This document shows positions 1-7,544 of a stretch of DNA of 35,073 nt, piece after piece. A model generated the notes under the pieces. The model had not been told where the DNA came from. It saw only the letters and a program-made list of their open reading frames with translations, and searched no databases. Both the position numbers and the translations under genes were made by a program. This DNA is from Chloroflexota bacterium. Lineage in GTDB: Bacteria; Chloroflexota; UBA6077; CF-72. The stretch lies in contig VBGG01000050.1 of NCBI GenBank assembly GCA_005883405.1, positions 2,529 through 37,601 of the forward strand. Direction: 5' to 3'. Positions within the stretch are counted from its first letter, which is position 1; each line of letters starts with the position of its first letter.

Positions 1-1
1 T

Positions 2-1174
2 CCAATCGAGCCACCGCGCGTACCGACGACACGGAACATCTTTCACAGCATCCGTGACGCGGGCTCCCTGCTGGTGCTCCACCCATACGAGTCGTTCGCC
101 AGCACTGTCGAGCGATTCCTGCGCGAGGCCAGTCAGGATCCCAAGGTGCGCGCGATCAAAATGACGCTCTACCGCACGTCAAAGGATGCGCGGATCGTCA
201 AGTACCTCGATGAGGCTGTCCGCAACGGCAAGCAGGTGGCGGTGGTGGTGGAGCTGAAGGCGCGCTTCGATGAGGCCGCCAACATCGCCTTCGCTGAGCA
301 GCTCGAGCGCATGGGGATCCACGTCAGTTACGGAGTACTCGGATTGAAGACGCACTGCAAGGTGTTGCTCGTGGTGCGCCAGGATTACGATGGGCTGCGT
401 CGCTATGTGCACGCCGGCACCGGCAACTATCATCCCGATACAGCCCGCATCTATGCCGACGTTGGTTTGTTTACGTCCGATCCGGTTATCGCCCAGGACG
501 TGAACGAGCTGTTCAATTATCTCACGACCGGCTATGGCACCGGGCGGGTGTACCGTAAGCTCTTGCCTGGGCCAGCGCGTCTCAAGCGAGCCATCATGGA
601 GCGAATCGAACGCGAGCGCGCCTTTGGACCGGCTGGCCTGATCCAATTCAAGATGAATGCCCTTGAAGATGCGGATGTCACCCGGGCGCTGTACCGTGCC
701 GCCCAGGCGGGCGTGCGCATCGACCTGATCGTGCGCGACACGTGCCGCTTGCGGCCTGGCCTGGCGGCGATCTCGGAGTGCGTCAGTGTGACGAGCGTCG
801 TCGGGCGCTTCCTCGAGCACACGCGGATCTACTACTTCCGCAACGGCGGCGCCGAGGAGTATTTCATCGGCTCCGCCGATTGCATGAAGCGCAATCTCGA
901 GAGTCGCGTCGAGGTGCTGGTGCCGATCGACGATACGGCTGCTCGCCAACGCTTGCGGGCGATGCTGGACCTGCAGCTCGCCCCGAATCGCAACGCGTGG
1001 ACCATGCGTGCGGACGGCGGCTATGCGAAGTCGCGCGCGGATGAGCGGGATCGGGGTTGCCAGTCGGCGCTCATGGATTGGCTCGTGGTGCAACACCCCA
1101 GCCCAGCCCCGCGCCGCAAACGGCGCGTGCCCGCGCGCTACGCCCGTCGCTCCCCGGCCCCAGCCGTAGCCTGA
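2..1174 (+). CDS. ppk1: Polyphosphate kinase 1, C-terminal part (5' truncated by the window edge)
   Basis: Frame 2 is open from base 2 (PIEPPRVPTTRNIFHSIRDAGSLLVLHPYESF...) into the listed ORF. PPK1-like motifs: HPYESFASTVERFLREA, VRAIKMTLYRTS, VAVVVELKARFDEAANI, GLKTHCKVLLVVR, HAGTGNYHPDTARIYADVGLFT. Confidence 0.95.
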   Translation, partial: PIEPPRVPTTRNIFHSIRDAGSLLVLHPYESFASTVERFLREASQDPKVRAIKMTLYRTSKDARIVKYLDEAVRNGKQVAVVVELKARFDEAANIAFAEQLERMGIHVSYGVLGLKTHCKVLLVVRQDYDGLRRYVHAGTGNYHPDTARIYADVGLFTSDPVIAQDVNELFNYLTTGYGTGRVYRKLLPGPARLKRAIMERIERERAFGPAGLIQFKMNALEDADVTRALYRAAQAGVRIDLIVRDTCRLRPGLAAISECVSVTSVVGRFLEHTRIYYFRNGGAEEYFIGSADCMKRNLESRVEVLVPIDDTAARQRLRAMLDLQLAPNRNAWTMRADGGYAKSRADERDRGCQSALMDWLVVQHPSPAPRRKRRVPARYARRSPAPAVA

Positions 1175-1202
1175 GATAAAGCGCGTCGCGGCCCCCAGCG
1201 GC

Positions 1203-2162
1203 CTACTCGCGGGCGAACCGGTCGAGCGCGCTGAGCATCCGCTCGCGCTTCGAGTCGCTGGCCTGGTGTCCGGAATCGTCGAGGACGATGAGCTCCGCGT
1301 CTGGCCAGGCGCGGGCCAGCTCCCATGCGGTGTCGACCGGTGCGCTCAGGTCAAGTCGACCGTGGATCAGCACCCCCGGGATGCCAGCCAGGCGCCCGGC
1401 ATCGCGCAGCAACGCACCCTCCTCCAGCCACGCGGCATGCGCGAAGTAGCGCGTGCAGATCCGCACGAACGCCAGCTGGTCGGCCGGTGGCCGATCACTG
1501 TACAAGTTTGGTTTCCCATTCGGCTCCAGCGAGACGACCGCGTCCTCCCAGGCGCACCATGCGTTGGCGGCTCGAGTGCGCATCTGTAAGTCAGGTCTGT
1601 CCATCAGGTGCGCGTAGGCGGCGACGAGATCGCCCTCGCGGTCCGCCTCTGGGACCGCGGCGCGGAACCGCTCCCACGCCTCGGGGAAGAACCGCGCGAC
1701 GCCGCGGTACAACCAGTCGATCTCGCAGCGCCGTGTGGCAGTCACGCTGGCGATCACGATCTCCGACACCCGTTGCGGGTGACGCTCCGCGTACGCGAGA
1801 GCCAGCGTCGATCCCCAGGAGCCACCGTGCAGTAGCCAGCGGTCGATACCGAGATGCTCGCGCAGCCGCTCCATGTCGGCCAGCAGATGCTCGGTGGTGT
1901 TGCAGCGCATGTCCGTGGCGGGATCACTCGCGTGTGGGATACTGCGTCCGCAGCCGCGTTGATCGAACAGCACCGCTCGATAGCGGTCCGGATCGAAGGC
2001 CTGGCGCATTCTCGTCGAGCACCCCGATCCCGGCCCGCCGTGGACCGCCAGGGCCGGCTTGCCATCCGGGTTTCCGCAGGTCTCCCAGTACACGCGATTG
2101 CCGTCACCAACTTCCAGCATCCCCTGGTCATACGGCTCGATGGGCGGGTACAGCTCGACCAC
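1203..2162 (-). CDS. pip: Proline iminopeptidase-like alpha/beta hydrolase
   Basis: 319 aa; VYWETCGNPDGKPALAVHGGPGSGCS, FDQRGCGRS, nucleophile elbow GGSWGSTLALAYAERHP, C-terminal IHGRLDLSAPVDTAWEL and DDSGHQ. Confidence 0.93.
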   Translation of the reverse strand: MVELYPPIEPYDQGMLEVGDGNRVYWETCGNPDGKPALAVHGGPGSGCSTRMRQAFDPDRYRAVLFDQRGCGRSIPHASDPATDMRCNTTEHLLADMERLREHLGIDRWLLHGGSWGSTLALAYAERHPQRVSEIVIASVTATRRCEIDWLYRGVARFFPEAWERFRAAVPEADREGDLVAAYAHLMDRPDLQMRTRAANAWCAWEDAVVSLEPNGKPNLYSDRPPADQLAFVRICTRYFAHAAWLEEGALLRDAGRLAGIPGVLIHGRLDLSAPVDTAWELARAWPDAELIVLDDSGHQASDSKRERMLSALDRFARE

Positions 2163-2224
2163 GCGCTGATCCTACGCGTCACTCGAGCCGATGTCGATCA
2201 GCGCTGAGGCCGTTTGTATAAGAG

Positions 2225-3493
2225 GTGAACAACAGACCACAGCCTCAAAGGAGGGCGACACTACCAGACGTGGCCGCGCTTGCAGCCCCGCAGATCGAGC
2301 GCGTTTTCCGCGAGGAGTACGGTCGCGCCGTGGCCATCCTGGTGCGCGTCTTCGGCGATATCGACGTCGCCGAGGAGGCCGTCCAGGACGCGTTCGCGAC
2401 GGCCGTGCAGCGGTGGCCGGCGACAGGACTGCCCCCGAGTCCCGCCGGCTGGATCATCACCACAGCGCGCAACCGGGCGATCAACAAGCTCCGCCGCGAG
2501 GCGTCGCGCCAGGACCGGTACGCGCAAGCGGCCCTCCTGCAGGCCCGCGGCGAACCGACCGAGGAGGGACCCGTGCACGACGACCGGCTACGCCTGATCT
2601 TTACGTGCTGCCATCCCGCCCTGGCCGCCGGCGTCCAGGTCGCCCTGACCCTGCGGCTGCTGGGAGGACTCACCACCCCCGAGATCGCCCGCGCCTTCCT
2701 GGTACCCGAGCCTACGATGGCCCAGCGATTGGTCCGCGCCAAAGGCAAGATCCGTGACGCGAGGATCCCCTATCGCCTCCCGAACGAGGCCGACCTGCCT
2801 GGCCGTCTTCGAGCCGTGCTGGCCGTCGTCTACCTGATCTTCAACGAGGGCTACACGGCCAGCTCCGGCGACCGGCTCGTCCGCGAAGACCTGTGTGCAG
2901 AAGCCATCCGACTTGGACGGCTCTTGACCGAGCTCATGCCCGACGAGCCAGAGGCCATGGGACTTCTTGCGCTCATGCTGCTCGTCGAGGCCCGCCGAGC
3001 CGCCCGAACTGGAGTGGACGGCCACCTCGTGCCGCTCTCCGAACAGGAACGCGGCCGCTGGGATAGCAAGCTTATTGCCGAAGGCCAGGCCATCGTCCGG
3101 CGCTGCTTGCGGCGCAACCAGCCCGGTCCGTACCAGATCCAGGCAGCGATCAACGCCGTGCACAGCGACGCGCCGAGCGCGGCCGCTACGGACTGGGGGC
3201 AGATCTTGCAGCTGTACGACCAGCTCATGTCGCTCGCCGCGACGCCGGTCGTGGCACTCAACCGCGCGGTCGCAGTGGCCGAGGTGGACGGAGCGGAGGC
3301 GGCACTTACGTTGGTCGACGGTCTCGATCTGGGTGGCTATCACCTGTTTCACGCCATCCGCGCCGACCTGCTTCGACGCCTGGGGCGCGACGCCGAGGCG
3401 GCATCAGCCTACGAGGCGGCTAACGTACGCACCGAGAACGCCGCCGAGCGCGACTTCCTGCGACGCAGGTGCCAGGCGCTCCAGGGAGCTTAG
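2225..3493 (+). CDS. ECF-family RNA polymerase sigma factor with long C-terminal extension (ECF42/DUF6596-like)
   Basis: 422 aa; [30 protein letters not shown] region 2, [58 protein letters not shown] region 4, then [16 protein letters not shown]... helical C-terminal extension. Exact start uncertain. Confidence 0.92.
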   Translation: MNNRPQPQRRATLPDVAALAAPQIERVFREEYGRAVAILVRVFGDIDVAEEAVQDAFATAVQRWPATGLPPSPAGWIITTARNRAINKLRREASRQDRYAQAALLQARGEPTEEGPVHDDRLRLIFTCCHPALAAGVQVALTLRLLGGLTTPEIARAFLVPEPTMAQRLVRAKGKIRDARIPYRLPNEADLPGRLRAVLAVVYLIFNEGYTASSGDRLVREDLCAEAIRLGRLLTELMPDEPEAMGLLALMLLVEARRAARTGVDGHLVPLSEQERGRWDSKLIAEGQAIVRRCLRRNQPGPYQIQAAINAVHSDAPSAAATDWGQILQLYDQLMSLAATPVVALNRAVAVAEVDGAEAALTLVDGLDLGGYHLFHAIRADLLRRLGRDAEAASAYEAANVRTENAAERDFLRRRCQALQGA

Positions 3494-3506
3494 AAGTGCG
3501 TCCCGC

Positions 3507-3714
3507 AAGTTCGGGTCCTATGGAGGCTGAATGTCATCCTGAGCCTGCGAAGGATCCGCAACTCATGCGCCGAACACGAGGCGCTGGATAGATCCTTCTT
3601 CGCCTGCCCTGCATGGGCCTGCCCTGCGCGAAGCGAGCCTGCGAGCGGAGCCCATGGGTGCCTCCCCAGGATGACAGTGCGCACTGTCATCAACCTGTAT
3701 GAGACCCGAAACTT
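3507..3714. repeat. Intergenic palindromic/MITE-like element with imperfect terminal inverted repeats and nested hairpins
   Basis: Left end AAGTTCGGGTC (3507 on) is inverted at the right end as GACCCGAAACTT (3703-3714). TGTCATCCTG (3532-3541) is inverted as CAGGATGACA (3667-3676). GCGAAGGATC (3547-3556) vs GATCCTTCTTCGC (3592-3604). CATGGGC (3612-3618) vs GCCCATG (3650-3656). Perfect 20-bp palindrome ATGACAGTGCGCACTGTCAT at 3671-3690. Confidence 0.8.
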
Positions 3715-3730
3715 ACTTACCTCCTTGCGT

Positions 3731-3961
3731 TCATGGGACGCCCGCTTCCCGCTCGATGATGACCGGGCGTTCGATACTCTGACGGCGGTAGGTGCCTGGT
3801 GAAACGCCGAAGTCGCGCTTGAATGCCTGGGCGAGCATAAGTCCCGGAATCTGGGCGAAATCTCGAACGTTGCGGGTCATCAGGGTCAGTCCGTGTTCGA
3901 GCGCCGTCGCGGCGATGAGCGCATCGCCGAGGCTCATGCACCAATGCGCGGTGGCGCACAA
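3731..3961 (-). pseudogene. Chimeric remnant: PIN-domain (VapC-like) C-terminal fragment joined in frame to an AraC-family C-terminal fragment
   Basis: Translation ...SLGDALIAATALEHGLTLMTRNVRDFAQIPGL (PIN/VapC C-terminus) runs directly into AFKRDFGVSPGTYRRQSIERP (AraC HTH C-terminus). In-frame TAG just upstream of 3961. Confidence 0.65.
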
Positions 3962-3997
3962 TGCCTATGGTCGGTTTCTGCAGGTCCTGGAGCATCG

Positions 3998-5734
3998 GTG
4001 AAGACGACGCAAGGCGATGGATGGCGGGCGGCCCGCCGCGACGAGGTCGAGCTGTACGTGCGGACGTACAGCACGGTACTTCGCACCTCCGGCGAGGTCC
4101 ACTTGCGCGCATTCGAGCCAGCGCATCGCAACGTGGATCCCAGCCTCCACCCGGGCGCGAGCAGCACCGACGTCGACGCTGGCGCGCTGATCTACGCGGT
4201 CAACCGGCTGCCAGCGGTCATCAGCGCGGTCGAGCGGGTACTTCTCGGTCAACTGCCAGAGGACTTCGCCCAGGCTCTCGGCGCCAGCATCCAGGATTGG
4301 CAGCCGGTGCAGGCGCCCGCGCGACGCCGTCAGTGGCACTACGACGGCGCGCGCACGCTGGCGGTGCATGTGGCCAGCGCGTCCGACATCGACGATGTCA
4401 TTCCGACGCTCGTCGCGTTTCAGATCGAATGGAACAAGCTGCACGCGCGGCTTGCGGCCGAGCAGGCCGTCCAGGCGCTCGTGGAACGCAGCCCCATCCT
4501 CGACGAGGTGTCGCTCGAACAGGTAGGCGCAGGTCTGGGGATCGCACCCGACGACTGGCAGCGGCTGCAGGCTGGCCTCGCCACAGAATTCTGGCCGACA
4601 CTCCGCAGGATCGCCGCTTCCGAAAAGCAAATCGCCGTGCGCCTGCTGGGCGGTAGCCACATCGGCTACGCCAAGCTGACCAATCGCTGGTGGCAGCCCA
4701 TCGGGGCGGCGCTGACCGAGGGCGGGCTGCGCGGTCGACCCGTGTACTTCGTGTCCTCGAACCTCCACAGCCTGGTCAACATGCTGTCGGGCTACGCGCC
4801 GCGCCGCGCCAAGATGCTGTGGGCCTTTCTCGAGGAGTGCGGCCGTGCCGACCGGTCGAGCGAAGCGGCCCAGCTCGCCGAATTGCGCGGTCGGGCCAAC
4901 ACCGAAAACGTGCTGTACTACGCGGCGCGCTTGTGGCACCAGGCCCGGGGGACCGCGGCCGCGCGGCAAGAGCGCGCGGAAGAGGAGCGAGCGCGTGGCA
5001 TCACGACGATCGCACCGGTCGCCGGTGCCGACGTCGGCGCCCAGATCATCGACCTGGCCAGGGTGCGAGTCGCGGACGTGGACCCGCGCCTGCGTGATCT
5101 GGCGGTGGCTGGCCCCACGTCAGACGCCGTGATTCTCAACATCGACTATCCGCTGGGGATGGCGGGCTACCACATTCTGCGCCAGGTCGCCGAGGCAGTG
5201 GACAACCTGGCCGGCGTGTACGTGCTGGGCAAGGCCGCCACGCTGAACGGCGACATCGGCGACGTACTGATCGCGGACTCCGTTTACGACGAGCACACCC
5301 ACAATACCTACAGCTTCGACAACGCCTTCAGCTACGCGGATGTCGCACCCTTTCTCGAGCGCGGCTCGGTTCTGGACAATCAGCGGGCGGTGACCGTCAA
5401 GGGCACGTTCCTGCAGAACCGCGACTACCTGGACCTCTTCTATCGCGAGATGTACACGATCGTGGAGATGGAGGCAGGCCCGTACCTGGCGGCGTTGTAC
5501 GAGGCGAGCCACGTCAGCCGACATCCGCTCGGCGAGGCGGTCCACTTCCGCCAGCTGCCGCTGGACGTCGGCTTCATCCACTACGCCTCGGATACCCCGT
5601 ACACGCGCGCGCGCACCCTCGGCAGCCGCAGCCTGTCGTTCGAGGGTGTCGATTCGACCTATGCGTCGGCGGTGGCCATCCTGCGCCGCATCCTGTGCGC
5701 GCGGGCGGACGGTCCGAACGGCGAAGTCCACTGA
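3998..5734 (+). CDS. Uncharacterised conserved protein (~578 aa) with nucleoside-phosphorylase-like C-terminal motifs (tentative)
   Basis: Long ORF; GTG at 3998 is a more plausible start than 3893 because the earlier part overlaps the PIN/AraC remnant. C-terminal AVILNIDYPLGMAGYHILRQVAE, GVYVLGKAATLNGDIGDVLIADSVYDEHT and IVEMEAGPYLAALYE resemble the phosphorylase superfamily. Confidence 0.7.
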   Translation: MKTTQGDGWRAARRDEVELYVRTYSTVLRTSGEVHLRAFEPAHRNVDPSLHPGASSTDVDAGALIYAVNRLPAVISAVERVLLGQLPEDFAQALGASIQDWQPVQAPARRRQWHYDGARTLAVHVASASDIDDVIPTLVAFQIEWNKLHARLAAEQAVQALVERSPILDEVSLEQVGAGLGIAPDDWQRLQAGLATEFWPTLRRIAASEKQIAVRLLGGSHIGYAKLTNRWWQPIGAALTEGGLRGRPVYFVSSNLHSLVNMLSGYAPRRAKMLWAFLEECGRADRSSEAAQLAELRGRANTENVLYYAARLWHQARGTAAARQERAEEERARGITTIAPVAGADVGAQIIDLARVRVADVDPRLRDLAVAGPTSDAVILNIDYPLGMAGYHILRQVAEAVDNLAGVYVLGKAATLNGDIGDVLIADSVYDEHTHNTYSFDNAFSYADVAPFLERGSVLDNQRAVTVKGTFLQNRDYLDLFYREMYTIVEMEAGPYLAALYEASHVSRHPLGEAVHFRQLPLDVGFIHYASDTPYTRARTLGSRSLSFEGVDSTYASAVAILRRILCARADGPNGEVH

Positions 5735-5763
5735 GCGGACTGGAGCTCCTGTACAGTAGAGGC

Positions 5764-6267
5764 GTGACGGACGTCGGCGTCGACACGATCAAGGTTTACA
5801 GCACACCCACTTGACCCTGGTGTCACCGAGCGATGGAGTTCCTTCGCAAGCAGGGTGTCGCCTACCAGGAAGTGGATGTAACCAAAAACCCGCTGGCCGC
5901 ACAGGAGATGGTGCGCCGCACCGGGCAGATGGGGGTGCCCGTGATCACCGACAGCCAGGAGGCGATCGTCGGGTTCGACCTGCCCCGTTTACAGCGCATG
6001 GCGGCGCGGCACAGCCGGCCCGGGCTCGGCTTGCGGGTTAAAGACGCCGAGGACGGCCCGGGAGCATACGTCGGTTCGGTTCGACCGGATTCCCCCGCCG
6101 CGCGGGCCGGTATTGAAGTTGGCGACGTGGTCGACGAGCTTTCTGGAGCGCCAGTCCGCAACGCGGCTGACCTGGAGCAGATCGCCGCTGCGCGGCACCC
6201 GGGCCAACCCACGAGCATTACCCTCCGCCGCGGCACCGAGCGGCGAACACTCATCCTGCCAGGCTAG
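5764..6267 (+). CDS. Glutaredoxin-like domain fused to a PDZ domain; candidate selenoprotein with in-frame TGA (5812-5814) at the first catalytic Cys position (U-P-W-C)
   Basis: Reading GTG 5764 through the TGA: VTDVGVDTIKVYSTPT-[TGA]-PWCHRAMEFLRKQGVAYQEVDVTKNPLAAQEMVRRTGQMGVPVITDSQEAIVGFD (Grx fold with GVPVI cis-Pro motif), then a PDZ-like GLGLRV...GAYVGSVRPDSPAARAGIEVGDVVDELSGAPVRNAADL. The listed ORF (5833-6267) begins only after the TGA. Confidence 0.75.
5830..5847 (+). promoter_or_regulatory. Putative bacterial SECIS-like hairpin downstream of the in-frame UGA
   Basis: GCGATGG (5830-5836) AGTT (5837-5840) CCTTCGC (5841-5847): 6 Watson-Crick pairs with one U-U mismatch. Tetraloop AGUU has G in its first two positions. 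Loop starts 22 nt after the UGA. An outer ACCCTG (from 5814) / CAGGGT (from ~5851) pairing is also possible. Confidence 0.45.
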
Positions 6268-6344
6268 TCGCCCGCCTGTTTCGCTCGGGCTCGCCGCTTG
6301 ACAGGCTGGCGGGCTCGGCTGCAACCGGGCGAGCCGCACTTCCC

Positions 6345-6620
6345 GGGCGGAATGACAATCCAATAGATGTTTCTGGCTCTCGCCAGGGTAGCCACCGCCG
6401 CCGAACGGCCGAGACGCAACGCCTGTTGTCCCGCGCGGGCGGAATGTCAATTCAAAGGATGTTTCTGGCTCTCGCCAGGGTAGCCACCGCCGCCGAGCGG
6501 CCGAGACGCAACGCCTGTTGTCCCCGCGCGGGCGGAATGTCAATTCAAAGGATGTTTCTGGCTCTCGCCCGGGAAGTCACCCGCCGCCGAACGGCCGAGC
6601 GGCAAATCCTGCCAGGGGTA
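6345..6620. repeat. Three tandem direct repeats, unit ~92-93 bp
   Basis: Units start with GGGCGGAATG(A/T)CAAT(C/T)CAA at 6345, 6437 and 6530 and share GATGTTTCTGGCTCTCGCCAGGGTAGCCACCGCCGCCGA(A/G)CGGCCGAGACGCAACGCCTGTTGTCCC; the third unit is more diverged. Confidence 0.93.
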
Positions 6621-6686
6621 TCCCAGTCCGATGCGCGGTCCCTGATCATGCGGGCGCGGAACCTGCCGTCAGCATGCGGAGGATGG

Positions 6687-6704
6687 AAAGGGGTTCTCCC
6701 CTTT
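6687..6704 (-). terminator. Possible terminator hairpin for the minus-strand xylose-type ABC operon
   Basis: AAAGGGG TTCT CCCCTTT perfect 7-bp stem, ~40 nt past the stop of the 6744-7532 gene; no clear T-tract. Confidence 0.4.
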
Positions 6705-6743
6705 GAAACCCCGCCCGCAAACGAGCGATACCGACCCGCTCGG

Positions 6744-7532
6744 TTAGTGGAGCTGGGCGAGCTCCTTCTGCGTGACTTCGCTGGGCAGCTTGCCCATGAT
6801 GATCATCGCCAGCACCTCATCGGTGGTCACATCCGCTTTCCTGACGGTGCCAACCAGGCCGCCGTGAAGCATCACACTGATGCGGTCGGCAAGATCGAAC
6901 ACGTCGTGGATGTCGTGGCTGATCAGGAAGATACCGATGCCCTCGGTTTTGAGCTGCTGGATCAGCCTGCGCACCTGTTCGGTTTCGGCGGGGCCCAGCG
7001 CGGCGGTCGGCTCGTCCATGATCAGGATGCGCGCGTTGAAGTGGATCGCGCGGGCGATCGCCACCGATTGACGCTGCCCACCCGAAAGCCACCCGACGGC
7101 GGTCTTGAAGTTCTTGAAGTGCGGATTCAAGCGACCCATCACGTTGCGTGTCGCCGACTCCATCGCGGCGTCGTCGAGTGACCCGTCGCGCGTGAGCACC
7201 TCGCGTCCCAGGAACATATTGCCCGGCGCATCGATGTTGTCAGCCAGCGCGAGGGTCTGATAGATCGTTTCGATGCCCAGCGACTTGGCGTCTCGCGGGT
7301 TGGCGATCACGACCGGCTGACCATCGATCAGGATCTCACCCGCGTCCGGTGGGTGGGCTCCGGACAGCGCGCGCATCAGCGTGCTCTTGCCCGCCCCATT
7401 ACCGCCGACCAGCCCCACCACCTCACCTGCATGGAGATCGACGGTTACGTTGTCGACCGCGTGGACGCCGCCGAATGAGACGCGAATGTCGCGCAGCTCT
7501 GCCAACGGGGCGGTCTTCGCGCGATCGCTCAC
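6744..7532 (-). CDS. Sugar ABC transporter ATP-binding protein (single ATPase domain, xylose/CUT2-type)
   Basis: [21 protein letters not shown] Walker [19 protein letters not shown] signature, [12 protein letters not shown] Walker [20 protein letters not shown]. Confidence 0.93.
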   Translation of the reverse strand: MSDRAKTAPLAELRDIRVSFGGVHAVDNVTVDLHAGEVVGLVGGNGAGKSTLMRALSGAHPPDAGEILIDGQPVVIANPRDAKSLGIETIYQTLALADNIDAPGNMFLGREVLTRDGSLDDAAMESATRNVMGRLNPHFKNFKTAVGWLSGGQRQSVAIARAIHFNARILIMDEPTAALGPAETEQVRRLIQQLKTEGIGIFLISHDIHDVFDLADRISVMLHGGLVGTVRKADVTTDEVLAMIIMGKLPSEVTQKELAQLH

Positions 7533-7544
7533 CTTCGCTACTCC

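Noticed and set aside
179-1096. 305-aa minus-strand ORF opposite ppk1
   Set aside because: His/Arg/Leu-rich shadow ORF antisense to clear PPK1 motifs.
1325-2221. 298-aa plus-strand Arg/Pro-rich ORF
   Set aside because: Antisense to the proline iminopeptidase gene; composition artefact.
3965-4969. 334-aa minus-strand ORF
   Set aside because: Antisense to the 3998-5734 coding region, with no recognisable family motifs.
5989-6543. 184-aa minus-strand ORF across the Grx-PDZ 3' end and tandem repeat
   Set aside because: Repetitive translation (TFRPRG...) comes from the tandem repeat; no domain.
6345-6620. CRISPR-like interpretation of the ~92-bp repeats
   Set aside because: Units are contiguous without unique spacers and far longer than CRISPR repeats; no cas genes seen.
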